Positions 54,869 through 63,811 of a stretch of DNA of 64,000 bases are shown here, piece after piece (the stretch's first letter is position 1; the number at the start of each line of letters is the position of its first letter). Below the pieces are notes generated by a model that was not told the origin of the DNA, ran no database searches, and worked only from the letters and a program-made list of their open reading frames with translations. The position numbers and the translations under genes were made by a program. Source of the stretch: UBA11865 sp963749825 (lineage in GTDB: Bacteria > Chloroflexota > Anaerolineae > Promineifilales > Promineifilaceae); NCBI GenBank assembly GCA_963749825.1, contig CAVVOI010000012.1, forward strand, positions 1,178,001 to 1,242,000, in the 5' to 3' direction.

Positions 54869-56050
54869 ATGTTAAATAAGGCACAGGCACTTTCCGGCGA
54901 GATCATCCGGCTTAGGCGTGATTTTCACCAAAATCCAGAATTGAGTTTCCAAGAGTTCCGCACCGCCGGCATCGTGACCGACATGTTGGCCGAAATCGGA
55001 ATAGAAACCAAGACCGGCGTTGGCAGAACCGGCGTCATTGGCGAGTTGGGTTCCGGAACAGGACCGACGATAGCCATTCGGGCTGATATGGATGCATTGC
55101 CCATCAACGAACAAAATGACGTGGTTTATCGGTCGCAAAATCCGGGCGTGATGCATGCATGTGGTCATGACGCCCATACGGCTATTCTTTTAGGAGCAGC
55201 CCATCTCCTGCAGCAAAGTTTCATCGAAGAGAAATGGCAAGGTAATGTTCGTTTGATCTTTCAGCCTTCCGAAGAATACCTGGACCAGAACGGTATCAGC
55301 GGCGCCACGGCAATGATCGAGGATGGCGCGCTCGAGGGAGTTGACGCGGCAATTGCCTTGCACGTCTGGTCGGATTTGCCCGCTGGCAAATGTTACTTTC
55401 ATGATGAATATAGCCTGGCAGCAGTAGATTCATTCAAAGCCTGGCTGCGAGCGCCCGGTGGTCATGGCGCCTATCCACATAACAGTAAAGACCCGTTATT
55501 CATCCTGGCTCCGGTCCTGACCGCTCTCTATGGCATTCCCTCGCGCCGCATCAATCCGTTACGACCATCGGTGGTCAGTTTGGGTCAGATTCACGCCGGC
55601 ACAGCACCCAATATCATTCCGGATGAAGTTTTTATCGAAGGAACGCTTCGATCTTACGACCCGGCTGTGCGGGAGCAATTGCAAATTGAAATCGAAAGAA
55701 CCTTCCAGATTAGCGAGGTGATGGGCGGCAGTTACGAACTTGAGCTGGCTCTTGGTTATCCAGCTATGTTCAACGACGCCGGTGTTAACGGATGGTTACG
55801 GTCTGTCACCGGCGATTTACTTGGCCCAGCTGCCATCCAGGAAGCCGAATTTGGTATGGGAGCCGAAGATTTTGCCTACATGACTGAAATCGCCAAGGGC
55901 GCCATGTTCATGCTAGGCGCGGCCACTCCTGACGGTGTCCAACGCAGGCACCATACCAATACTTTTGATATCGACGAATCGATTTTGCCCGTTGGTGCCG
56001 CAATCCTGGCCGAAACCGCGCGGCGTTTTGTGACCGGGCAACTGCCATGA
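54869..56050 (+). CDS. M20 family amidohydrolase (N-acyl amino acid/hippurate hydrolase type)
   Basis: The 393-residue metal-dependent hydrolase removes acyl groups from amino acids or related amides. RRDFHQNPELSFQE is the usual start. Metal-binding and catalytic parts are IRADMDALPI, MHACGHDAHTAIL, FQPSEE, LHVW and GAEDFAYM, then HHTNTFDIDE near the end. A dimerisation domain (about 180-290) is inserted as usual. AGGAA lies a few bases upstream of the ATG. It sits between the CYTH and methylmalonyl-CoA mutase genes on the same strand; a direct role in the propionate pathway is not obvious. Confidence 0.92.
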   Translation: MLNKAQALSGEIIRLRRDFHQNPELSFQEFRTAGIVTDMLAEIGIETKTGVGRTGVIGELGSGTGPTIAIRADMDALPINEQNDVVYRSQNPGVMHACGHDAHTAILLGAAHLLQQSFIEEKWQGNVRLIFQPSEEYLDQNGISGATAMIEDGALEGVDAAIALHVWSDLPAGKCYFHDEYSLAAVDSFKAWLRAPGGHGAYPHNSKDPLFILAPVLTALYGIPSRRINPLRPSVVSLGQIHAGTAPNIIPDEVFIEGTLRSYDPAVREQLQIEIERTFQISEVMGGSYELELALGYPAMFNDAGVNGWLRSVTGDLLGPAAIQEAEFGMGAEDFAYMTEIAKGAMFMLGAATPDGVQRRHHTNTFDIDESILPVGAAILAETARRFVTGQLP

Positions 56051-56124
56051 CGACAATGAGATACACGAATAAATTTAGCCGTAGGTGTTACTGCCTTGTC
56101 ACCGTTGAAGATGATAATTAGCTC

Positions 56125-57783
56125 ATGACTGATTTGCAAGATGCGAAAAAAGAGTGGGAGCAAGGGATCCTCGAGCCATTATTGCAACGCCATCCCGAGC
56201 GTAAAGACGACTTTAAAACGACATCGGGAATCCCCATTGAGCGCCTTTACTTACCGGCCGATCCCGATCACGACTACCTGGAAAAATTAGGTTTCCCCGG
56301 CCGATATCCCTATACACGGGGCGTACAGCCGACCATGTATCGCGGCCGTTTCTGGACGATGCGTCAATACGCAGGATTTGGTTCTGCCGCCGAATCTAAC
56401 CAGCGTTACCGTTATCTTTTAGATCAAGGACAAACTGGTCTATCCGTGGCCTTCGATCTACCCACGCAAATTGGATATGACGCCGATGATCCTCTGGCTG
56501 CCGGGGAAGTCGGCCGGGTTGGCGTCAGCATCTGCAGCCTGGACGATATGGCGGTCCTCCTGGACAGCATACCGCTCGATCGGGTCAGTGTCAGCATGAC
56601 CATCAACGCGCCGGCGGCGATTCTGCTGGCCATGGTCATCGCAGTAGCAAAGCGACAGGGCGTTCCGGCAGACAAACTTCGGGGGACCGTACAAAACGAT
56701 ATTCTGAAGGAATATATCGCCCGGGGCACGTATATCTTCCCACCCAAACCCTCGATGCGCCTGATTACCGATTTATTCGAGTACTGCGCTCGAGAAGTCC
56801 CACATTGGAATACTATATCTGTATCCGGCTACCATATACGCGAAGCTGGCAGTACGGCCGCCCAGGAAGTCGCCTTCACCCTGGCAAATGGCATTACCTA
56901 TGTTCAAGGGGCCATCGACAAGGGTTTGGATGTCGACGAATTTGCTGGCCAAATTTCATTCTTTTTTAACGTTCACAATGACTTCTTGGAAGAGATCGCC
57001 AAGTTCCGAGCAGCCCGGAGGCTATGGAGTAAAATCATGCGTGAGCGGTTCCGGGCAAAAAACCCCGAGAGCTGGCGGCTTCGCTTCCATACTCAAACGG
57101 CCGGCAGCACCCTAACGGCTCAGCAACCGGAAAACAACGTCGTTCGCGTCGCCATACAGGCCCTGGCGGCAGTACTAGGAGGCACTCAAAGCTTGCATAC
57201 CAATGGGCGAGATGAAGCTCTGGCTCTACCTTCGGCCGAAGCGGCCCGCATCGCGCTTCGTACCCAACAAATCATAGCCAATGAAAGTGGCGTAGCCGAC
57301 ACCATTGATCCTTTAGCCGGATCTTACTACCTGGAATATCTTACCGACGAACTAGAACAAAAGGCCCTGGCTTATATTGAAACCATCGACGATATGGGCG
57401 GGATGCTGCCGGCTATCGAAACTGGTTTTATCCAACGCGAAATCCAGGATGCAGCCTACACCTATCAACGGTCATTAGAGTCGAGTGATGAGATTGTAGT
57501 GGGCATCAATCGTTTCCAAGAAGAAGAAGAACTGGCAATTGAACTTCAAACCATCGATCCTGCAATCGAATACAACCAGCATCAAAACCTGTCGGATCTT
57601 CGTAGCCGCCGCGATAATCTTCAAGTCGAATCTTCGCTCTCCCAGTTGGCGGACGCCGCTCAAGGCGATAAAAATTTGATGCCTCATTTCATCGAAACCG
57701 TTGAAAACAGCGCTACTTTGGGGGAGATTTGCCATACCTTGCGCCAGGTTTGGGGTGAATACCTGCCTAACGCCATTATCTGA
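56125..57783 (+). CDS. mutA: Methylmalonyl-CoA mutase large (catalytic) subunit, no B12 domain
   Basis: The 552-residue protein matches the catalytic N-terminal part of methylmalonyl-CoA mutase. TTSGIPIERLYLP is followed by GFPGRYPYTRGVQPTMYRGR, RQYAGFGSAAESNQRYRYLL, LSVAFDLPTQIGYDADDP, SVSMTINAPA and RFHTQTAGSTLTAQQPENN. The cobalamin-binding domain (DxHxxG) is absent, so it must work with a separate small subunit, not in this window. It rearranges methylmalonyl-CoA to succinyl-CoA. The epimerase gene follows 36 nt later. Confidence 0.95.
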   Translation: MTDLQDAKKEWEQGILEPLLQRHPERKDDFKTTSGIPIERLYLPADPDHDYLEKLGFPGRYPYTRGVQPTMYRGRFWTMRQYAGFGSAAESNQRYRYLLDQGQTGLSVAFDLPTQIGYDADDPLAAGEVGRVGVSICSLDDMAVLLDSIPLDRVSVSMTINAPAAILLAMVIAVAKRQGVPADKLRGTVQNDILKEYIARGTYIFPPKPSMRLITDLFEYCAREVPHWNTISVSGYHIREAGSTAAQEVAFTLANGITYVQGAIDKGLDVDEFAGQISFFFNVHNDFLEEIAKFRAARRLWSKIMRERFRAKNPESWRLRFHTQTAGSTLTAQQPENNVVRVAIQALAAVLGGTQSLHTNGRDEALALPSAEAARIALRTQQIIANESGVADTIDPLAGSYYLEYLTDELEQKALAYIETIDDMGGMLPAIETGFIQREIQDAAYTYQRSLESSDEIVVGINRFQEEEELAIELQTIDPAIEYNQHQNLSDLRSRRDNLQVESSLSQLADAAQGDKNLMPHFIETVENSATLGEICHTLRQVWGEYLPNAII

Positions 57784-57818
57784 TTTTAGGGCTAAATTCA
57801 ATCAAGTTTAAAGCCACC

Positions 57819-58343
57819 ATGATCAAAAAAATCAGCCACATCGCCATAGTCGTACCCAAACTAGAAGACGCTTTGGATTTCTGGGTTGACACTTTGGGAC
57901 TTCCCCTGAGCCATGTCGAACATGTGCCAGATCAGGATGTAGACGTCGCCTTCATGCCCTCTGGAGAAAGCGAAATTGAGCTCTTAGAACCAATTAGCGC
58001 AGAAAGCGGTGTCGCCCGATTTATGCACAAACGAGGTCCCGGCATTCACCACATCTGTTTCGAGGTGGATGATATACAGCAGATGATCAAGCGAATTAAA
58101 GACGCCGGGGTTCCATTGATCAATGAAGAACCGACCATTGGCACTGGCGGGAAGAAGATCGCTTTTGTGCACCCTAAAGGCACCGGTGGTGTTTTGGTCG
58201 AGTTATATGAACTAACGCCTGAGGAATCAGCCCGCCGCCTGGAAAGAATGGAAGATATGCGTCGCCGTCTGCAAAAAGGTCGCCGAATCTATGCGGCCGG
58301 TATCCGCGGCTTCCTGGCGGGATTACGCCCCATACAGGAGTAA
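57819..58343 (+). CDS. mce: Methylmalonyl-CoA epimerase
   Basis: The enzyme interconverts the (S) and (R) epimers of methylmalonyl-CoA so that the mutase can use the product of propionyl-CoA carboxylase. It has two vicinal-oxygen-chelate modules, with KISHIAIVVPKLEDALDFW at the start (metal ligand H7), IELLEPI, GIHHICFEVDDI and HPKGTGGVLVELYE. At 174 residues it carries a basic C-terminal extension of about 35 residues (RRLERMEDMRRRLQKGRR) not needed for the core fold. It is the last gene of the + strand cluster. A probable terminator at 58496-58530 follows 150 nt later. Confidence 0.95.
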   Translation: MIKKISHIAIVVPKLEDALDFWVDTLGLPLSHVEHVPDQDVDVAFMPSGESEIELLEPISAESGVARFMHKRGPGIHHICFEVDDIQQMIKRIKDAGVPLINEEPTIGTGGKKIAFVHPKGTGGVLVELYELTPEESARRLERMEDMRRRLQKGRRIYAAGIRGFLAGLRPIQE

Positions 58344-58487
58344 ATAATCGGAACCGGGTGGAGTTACAGAACTAGAATAACAAGGGCCGATCCTATTTCT
58401 ACAAGAGTTTTCCTTAAACTCAGGCCCAAAAAAATCTTCTGATTTTTGGAAGAATTCTGATTTCTAAAGATAACTTGAGGGATCTGT

Positions 58488-58530
58488 AAAAAAAAGAAAG
58501 CCGCCCCCTTGGGGGGAGGGGGCGGTTTTC
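58488..58530. terminator. Very strong bidirectional terminator
   Basis: GAAAGCCGCCCCC (58496-58508) pairs with GGGGGCGGTTTTC (58518-58530), one G-T pair, with a 9-nt loop. On the - strand eight T follow; on the + strand TTTTC lies in the stem itself. It can end the putative - strand RNA and the + strand methylmalonyl-CoA cluster. Confidence 0.9.
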
Positions 58531-58690
58531 TTATGCTCGCGGTGCCAGGAGGGAAGCACCTTGAGCTACTTATCGGGCTGAATGCCTCATCGAGGAGGGG
58601 ACGGCATTTCCCTATTCTTGGTCAGAGCTGTTCCAGTCGCGTTTCTCTCGTGCCAGTTTGGGGGAGGAGTTCCTCTTACCTAACCAAGCT
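58488..58690 (-). ncRNA. Candidate structured small RNA, unknown family
   Basis: Read on the - strand, a TATACT -10 box (58693-58698) lies just before a transcript that would begin with a multi-branched fold. CTTGGTTA (58681-58688) pairs with TGACCAAG (58617-58624). A second hairpin pairs GGGAAATGCC (58603-58612) with GGCATTCAGCCC (58575-58586). A third is GGTGC/GCACC (58541-58560). It ends in a 13-bp GC-rich terminator stem (58496-58530) with eight T. I did not recognise 6S, SRP, tmRNA or RNase P motifs. No open frame explains the structure. There is no clear -35 box, so the evidence is structural. Confidence 0.5.
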
Positions 58691-58692
58691 TG

Positions 58693-58698
58693 AGTATA
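58693..58698 (-). promoter_or_regulatory. -10 box of the candidate small RNA
   Basis: TATACT on the - strand, five of six matches to the consensus, lies 5 nt upstream of the first paired base of the RNA fold. The sequence at the expected -35 position (AAGTTC region near 58716-58721) does not match TTGACA, so an activator or extended contact may be needed, or the box is fortuitous. Confidence 0.45.
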
Positions 58699-58840
58699 GT
58701 TTAGCCCAAAAAGATGAACTTTGCATTACTCTGGTCTTAGAGGAATATTAGAATAGGGGCTAAAATACTCCTTCAATTAACATAAGGTCTCCTCAGGGTG
58801 ACATAACATCATGCCTTGGCCTGATCAATCTTTGATTAAT

Positions 58841-59524
58841 CTATTTTTCCTCGTCCTTAGCAAATAATGCCATCCATTCATCCACTTCATCGGAGGATAA
58901 TTTCCGCGTGCCCTTCTTGAGCGTCACCGGTTCAACCTTTGGCCGGGCTTCCTCCTCCGGCGATTCCTTGGCAACTATCGTGGTTTTAGGAAACGTTGGA
59001 GAAACACTATCCCTCTCGACTATCTCATCCTGGGCTGCTGAAGCAGTCTGGAAAATATCCAGCCACTCGCTCAGTTCCTCCTGACTTAGATCGGGCTCTT
59101 CACTTTGGATGGCTTTTTCCTCTGCATTATTTGACTGATCGCCAAAACTCTTCTGTAATTGTTTCGAAAACGACTCTGAAGTCATGAAAGGCATGTGGCA
59201 CGCTTTGGCTTCAGCCAAAATCTCCCGATCGCTTGTCACCAAAGTGAACTCGGCCGGATTCTTCGCCTGGCGAACCCGGTTAACAAGCAACTCATCGGCC
59301 GAATGCCCCGCGGATGCGAAAGTAGCCTTGACCTGACCTCGCGACATATAGCGCCAATTTCCGCCTGGCAGCCCGCCATCAAAGATGATGGTTGCCCGTC
59401 GCTTGCGCCCAGCGGCAGCCCACTTCCTGAGCGAAAGGACGAGTTTGGCTTCGTCGTAAGGATCATCTAGTGAAATATCTGGCAGTTGTGAAATAAGATT
59501 ATGGCCATCAATAAGGTAATGCAT
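58841..59524 (-). CDS. NYN-domain (YacP-like) RNA nuclease family protein
   Basis: The 227-residue protein starts HYLIDGHNLISQLPDISL, the NYN/PIN-like acidic start, with TIIFDGGLPGG, FASAGHSADELLVNRV and TLVTSDREILAEAK supplying further acidic residues. YacP/Rae1 of Bacillus cleaves mRNA on ribosomes. Residues 130-227 form an acidic, low-complexity tail with two related DEVDEWMALF and EELSEWLDIF segments that may bind partners. The ATG at 59524 opens directly onto the domain. The gene ends upstream of the candidate small RNA on the same strand. Confidence 0.88.
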   Translation of the reverse strand: MHYLIDGHNLISQLPDISLDDPYDEAKLVLSLRKWAAAGRKRRATIIFDGGLPGGNWRYMSRGQVKATFASAGHSADELLVNRVRQAKNPAEFTLVTSDREILAEAKACHMPFMTSESFSKQLQKSFGDQSNNAEEKAIQSEEPDLSQEELSEWLDIFQTASAAQDEIVERDSVSPTFPKTTIVAKESPEEEARPKVEPVTLKKGTRKLSSDEVDEWMALFAKDEEK

Positions 59525-59604
59525 GGGTTATTTTTCGTTATTTGCGGTTTATCACGGTAATTGTGAAACACTCGCCCCATTTCGGCAACTTTTGCATAAA
59601 TAGC

Positions 59605-59639
59605 TCAGCCCCGGTGTAGGAGGGTAACACCGGGGCTGA
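59605..59639 (-). terminator. Perfect 13-bp hairpin after the GNAT gene
   Basis: TCAGCCCCGGTGT (59605-59617) pairs perfectly with ACACCGGGGCTGA (59627-59639) around a 9-nt loop. It lies between the stop of the GNAT gene (59730) and the start of the NYN gene (59524), both - strand. The tail on that strand is GCTATTTATG, weakly T-rich. It is a probable terminator. Confidence 0.65.
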
Positions 59640-59729
59640 ACAGTTGTTTGGCGACTTCAAATCCAATCATAAATCAAAATCCTAAATGCAGGCTGAATAT
59701 GTTATTAGCGCTTGGTAAGTGTCCTGGAT

Positions 59730-60161
59730 CTAGTCGCTATTTTCGAGGTCCCGGGACATCGTGATGAGCTCAACGCGCTTGGCCCAACCCAAATTATCCC
59801 AAAATGCGATAGCTTCTAGATTGTCTTCAAAGACAAAGAGGTGCCACTTCCTGATACCAATTCGCATCAGATTGTATACGCAGCGCGATACAAGAGACCG
59901 GCCGATTCCCTGCCGCCTGTATGACTTACTGACGGCTAACTGATCGATATACCCCCGTCTGCCATCATGCCCGCACAATACAACACCTACTATTTGATTC
60001 TCATCCCGGGCTACAAAGCTTAGGCCAGGATTGCGTTCGAGAAAGCGGACCAGTCCCTCCCTGGAATCGGTATCGGCCACTTCGATTCCTTTACTCTTTT
60101 GCCACAAGCTACGAACGGCTTCGTAATCTTCAATCGTCAACTCTTGAATGATAATGCTCAT
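59730..60161 (-). CDS. GNAT-family N-acetyltransferase
   Basis: The 143-residue protein transfers an acetyl group from acetyl-CoA to an unknown amine. It has IIGV-like beta strand GVVLCGHDGRRGYIDQLAV followed by the acetyl-CoA loop SYRRQGIGRSLV and a C-terminal LFVFEDNLEAIAFWDNLGW. The RGYIDQLAV pattern is shared with YpeA-like members. AGGAGG is 8 nt before the ATG. No neighbouring gene suggests the substrate. Confidence 0.93.
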   Translation of the reverse strand: MSIIIQELTIEDYEAVRSLWQKSKGIEVADTDSREGLVRFLERNPGLSFVARDENQIVGVVLCGHDGRRGYIDQLAVSKSYRRQGIGRSLVSRCVYNLMRIGIRKWHLFVFEDNLEAIAFWDNLGWAKRVELITMSRDLENSD

Positions 60162-60436
60162 TCCCGACGCCTCCTACTCATTCTGGGCTCATGAGATATT
60201 TTTTTACACCGCCTCCACCCATATTCTAGCATAAACCAGGCTCTTATTGCCTCCATTCCCATTTATGCTAATATCACCAGCGATGCGTGATTTTCATTCG
60301 TTCTAGACGTCCTGCGATTAGCGGTTTTTCTCCTAAGATCCACCACAATCACCGGACTGGCAAGCGAAAAAGAAAGATTCCTAGACCAATCACAGGAATA
60401 GACCCAGAATTCTATAGTGCCACAGGTGGGACAAGC

Positions 60437-61099
60437 ATGAATGATGTAGACCATAATCGAGCTAAAATTCTTGGTGGGCTTTTACAAGAAGCGCGGCAAA
60501 GAGCCGGTCGTTCGACTGAGGATTGTGCCCAGGTATTGAGTCTGTCGGCTGACGATTACGCCAGTATCGAAAGCGCTAATAGGAGCATCTCGTTGCCGGA
60601 ATTAGAAGTAATGGCCATCTACCTAGAGGTTCCGATGGCTTACTTTTGGGGTAGTAAACAATTGGAACAGGCTCCAAAAATTGATTATGAACTCTATACA
60701 AACCTGCGCCAGAAGATAATCGGTGCTCTAATATTGCAAACTAGGATCCAGGCAGGTCGCACACAGGAAGAGTTAGCAGTCGCCTTGGATAGCACGGTTG
60801 AGCAGATTGATGCCTATGAAACCGGCCTCGAAGCCATCCCATATTTTCAACTGGAACAATTAGCGAGCGACCTAGCCTTACCTTTACAATACTTTTCCAA
60901 TGAGGAGCATGGTCCTCTGGCAAAATACGAAGCAGAATTGAAGCTGGAAGAACGATTTAAGGAATTGCCCACGGAGATCCAGACCTTTGTGGCCGAGCCT
61001 ATCAACCTCAGCTATTTGAAAACGGCCATTCGTTTAAGCAGGACGGATGTGGTTAAGTTGCGAGCTATTGCAGAAGGAATACTTGAAATCACTTTATAA
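60437..61099 (+). CDS. Transcriptional regulator with two XRE-type helix-turn-helix domains
   Basis: The 220-residue protein carries two similar HTH_3 domains. Residues about 12-68 hold GGLLQEARQRAGRSTEDCAQ with LELEVMAIYLEVPMAYF-like ending, and residues about 92-150 hold LILQTRIQAGRTQEELAVAL with QLEQLASDLALPLQYF. The rest is helical, probably a dimer interface. An AGGTGGG site precedes the ATG at 60437. The open frame upstream to 60287 is basic and unlike the family, so it is not used. The gene begins a + strand run with the GH-like protein and symporter genes and may control them. Confidence 0.88.
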   Translation: MNDVDHNRAKILGGLLQEARQRAGRSTEDCAQVLSLSADDYASIESANRSISLPELEVMAIYLEVPMAYFWGSKQLEQAPKIDYELYTNLRQKIIGALILQTRIQAGRTQEELAVALDSTVEQIDAYETGLEAIPYFQLEQLASDLALPLQYFSNEEHGPLAKYEAELKLEERFKELPTEIQTFVAEPINLSYLKTAIRLSRTDVVKLRAIAEGILEITL

Positions 61100-61120
61100 G
61101 CCTTCGAGCTGAGCGAACCG

Positions 61121-62356
61121 GTGCGCCGCTCTGTCCTTCCACTGGCCCTGCTTATACTAGGATTAGGGCTGGTACTCGTGTATATCAGCCAGCGAGATCC
61201 GTCAAGTAGATCGGATCATTCAGAGCAAACCTTGGAGCCAAATCCGCCAGTGGCTTTGGTGCGAAGCGACCCCTCCCCGGAGTATGCAATATCTTTGACG
61301 GCTACAGAAATTATCCCGCAACCGACTCCTTTACCGGCCTTTCCTACACCTACTATAGGATCTGGTCCGTTAGCGACCCCTAGCCCGCTGATATCGACAG
61401 CAATCACCCCCACAGAGACCAAAGCACTCTCTAGATCCTGCCCCTTGCCTGATTGTTTGTCGCGCGTGGGCGTGAGCGGCCGGTTGGACATGATCGCTGC
61501 TGCAAATGGTGCCGGACTGCCATTTGGCGTTTACTCCAACTGGTGGACAGAACCCGAACCCCTGGAAGTAAAAGGCGCAGAATTTTGGCAAACGATTGGT
61601 ATTTCGGATGCCGGATTCGATCTACCCCTCGATAGTATTAGCCGCGCCATCGAAAACCAACCCGGTTCTACCTGGATCATCGGTAATGAGCCGGATATCG
61701 TCTGGCAGGATAATATCGTTCCCGAACGATACGCGGATATATACCACCAAGCGTATACCTTCATCAAGGAGGCGGACTCAACTGCCCAGATCGCTCCTGC
61801 TCCGGTTGGACAGCCAACGCCGCTCCGGCTGGCTTACCTGGATCGTGTCTTAGCGGCTTACGAAAAGCAGTTTGGACAACCACTGCCGGCCGACTTTTGG
61901 ACTGTTCATGCCTTCATCTTGCGCGAGGAAGCCGGTAGCTGGGGCGTGGGTATCCCCCCAGGGATGACTGAAGACCGCGGGCGCTTGTATGAAATCGAGG
62001 ATCATGACGACTTAGAGCTTCTTCGCCAACACATCATCGAATTCCGGGCCTGGATGGCAGAGCGTGGTTACCAAGACCGGCCCCTGGCTGTCACCGAGTT
62101 TGGGATTCTGCATCCCAGCGACTATGGCTTTCCGCCCGAGGTCGTCATCGATTTTATGCTGGGTGCCCTTGATATCTTTGCGACGGCCGCCAACGATACC
62201 GGCTACCCGGCCGACAATAACCGGCTGGTACAGTGGTGGATCTGGTACAGCGCCTATGATGGCGGTGACTTTCCCACCGGCAATCTTTATGATCCTCAAA
62301 ACGATCAATTGACCACAATTGGCCAGGCCTTTGCCAACTATGTGACTGACCACTGA
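61121..62356 (+). CDS. Exported clan GH-A-like protein with Thr/Pro linker
   Basis: The GTG at 61121 opens an N-terminal signal or anchor (SVLPLALLILGLGLVLVYI). A Pro/Thr-rich stretch (about 45-105) precedes a TIM-barrel-like domain. WIIGNEPDIVW would hold the acid/base Glu, and LAVTEFGILHPSDYG the nucleophile Glu, the GH-A pattern. It resembles in layout the lipoprotein at 6470 but has no lipobox, so it is either secreted or anchored by its N-terminal helix. The substrate is unknown. Its stop overlaps the symporter start by one base (TGATG), so it may supply sugar for that carrier. Confidence 0.8.
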   Translation: MRRSVLPLALLILGLGLVLVYISQRDPSSRSDHSEQTLEPNPPVALVRSDPSPEYAISLTATEIIPQPTPLPAFPTPTIGSGPLATPSPLISTAITPTETKALSRSCPLPDCLSRVGVSGRLDMIAAANGAGLPFGVYSNWWTEPEPLEVKGAEFWQTIGISDAGFDLPLDSISRAIENQPGSTWIIGNEPDIVWQDNIVPERYADIYHQAYTFIKEADSTAQIAPAPVGQPTPLRLAYLDRVLAAYEKQFGQPLPADFWTVHAFILREEAGSWGVGIPPGMTEDRGRLYEIEDHDDLELLRQHIIEFRAWMAERGYQDRPLAVTEFGILHPSDYGFPPEVVIDFMLGALDIFATAANDTGYPADNNRLVQWWIWYSAYDGGDFPTGNLYDPQNDQLTTIGQAFANYVTDH

Positions 62357-63801
62357 TGGCTTCTGCGACAACGGTAAATCCACCAAACTCCCAAAAACTC
62401 TCCCTCCACACCAAATTCATTTATGGACTCGGCGATTGGGGGACTTCGGCCGCTTCGGCGGCCAGGAATATCTTCTGGCTCTTTTTCCTGGTGAGCGTCG
62501 TCGGATTACAAGCCGAAATAGCTGGCGGCATCTTGCTCGTCGGCCGGATCTGGGACAGCATCAATGATCCATTAATCGGCACACTTAGCGACAGAATCAA
62601 TACTCGCTGGGGGCGAAGACGACCCTTTTTATTATTTGGAGCCATTCCTTTTGGCATTTCATTTTTTTTGCTTTTTTTCGTGCCGCCTATTGCAAGTGAT
62701 ATTGGCCTAATCCTCTACTACGTCTTGACCTTTCTCTTGTTCGACACCATGTTTACGGTTGTCAATGTTCCCTATACGGCTCTAACCCCCGAACTAACGA
62801 GTGATTATGATGAAAGAAGCAGCCTGACCGGTTGGCGCGTTGCCACAGCCATCCTGGCCGCCCTGATTGCCGGGGCAACTTTTCGCTTGATAGCGGAGGA
62901 TGTCATCGCTACCCGGCTCGTCGATACTATGGGGATTGAAGCAGCGTTAAGGGCTGGATATGCCATCACGGCCGCCCTCTGGGCTGTATCCCTGACCATA
63001 GCACCCTTGATCGTCTTTTATAACATAGAGGAACCTGAGACAGTCTCTTGGGAAACTGAGCCCATCCGGCCCGTGAAAATGTTTGTGGAGGTTTTCAAGA
63101 ATAAACCTTTTCGGTTGGCCGCGGCCATCTATTTACTTACCTTCACCGCGGCCGATATCGTCACCGGTGTCTTTGTCTGGTACCTAGTCTATTACGTTGG
63201 TACGAAAAGAGGCTTTGATAGCCTGGTATTAGGTCTCGTATTGGGCGTCGCTTTCGTCACCATGCCGCTAACGGTCAAATTGATGCGTAAATTTGGTAAA
63301 CGGTCGACCTATATGGGTACCATGGCCATCTATGCTTTTGTACTATTCATCATGAGCCAGATTCCTCGCGGCGGGAATCTGCATGTGCTTGTCGCCGCCC
63401 TATTCGCAGGCTTTGGCTTTGGCGCGGCCAATGCCATTCCCTGGGCCATGCTAGCTGATGTCGTAGACGTAGAAGAATTAAACTCGGGCAAGCGACGCGA
63501 GGGAATTTATTCGGGTTATCTTGTATTCTTACGCAAATTTGCCGCGGCACTAGCCTTATTTGTCGTTACCCAATTATTGGCGGCGGCCGGTTTCAAGGGT
63601 GGTACAACAGGTAGCCTAGTCGTGGTTGAACAACCTGAAAATGCCTTATTCGCATTAAGAATACTTGTTGGCGTCGTGCCGGCTTTGCTATTATCCTTTG
63701 CTATCATTTTCGCCTGGCGCTACCCTCTTAGCCGGAAGGCCCATGAGCGAGTATTACAACAACTGGCCGTCAGACGAGCAGAAGCGGCCGAAGGATCATA
63801 G
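62356..63801 (+). CDS. Sugar:cation symporter of the GPH/MelB family (MFS)
   Basis: The 481-residue membrane protein has about 12 hydrophobic helices. The GPH/MelB signature is seen in GRIWDSINDPLIGTLSDR (acidic residues for cation coupling) and the loop NTRWGRRRPFLLFGAIP. AMLADVVDVEELNSGKRREG near the end is also typical. It should take up a glycoside, pentoside or hexuronide with H+ or Na+. Its ATG overlaps the preceding GH-like gene stop, so the two are translated together. The C-terminal tail is charged (RRAEAAEGS). Confidence 0.92.
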   Translation: MASATTVNPPNSQKLSLHTKFIYGLGDWGTSAASAARNIFWLFFLVSVVGLQAEIAGGILLVGRIWDSINDPLIGTLSDRINTRWGRRRPFLLFGAIPFGISFFLLFFVPPIASDIGLILYYVLTFLLFDTMFTVVNVPYTALTPELTSDYDERSSLTGWRVATAILAALIAGATFRLIAEDVIATRLVDTMGIEAALRAGYAITAALWAVSLTIAPLIVFYNIEEPETVSWETEPIRPVKMFVEVFKNKPFRLAAAIYLLTFTAADIVTGVFVWYLVYYVGTKRGFDSLVLGLVLGVAFVTMPLTVKLMRKFGKRSTYMGTMAIYAFVLFIMSQIPRGGNLHVLVAALFAGFGFGAANAIPWAMLADVVDVEELNSGKRREGIYSGYLVFLRKFAAALALFVVTQLLAAAGFKGGTTGSLVVVEQPENALFALRILVGVVPALLLSFAIIFAWRYPLSRKAHERVLQQLAVRRAEAAEGS

Positions 63802-63811
63802 GAGTCAAGAA

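Noticed and set aside
58488..58690. 6S, SRP, tmRNA or RNase P RNA assignment for the structured region
   Set aside because: I could not find the conserved cores of these RNAs, so it is left as unknown.
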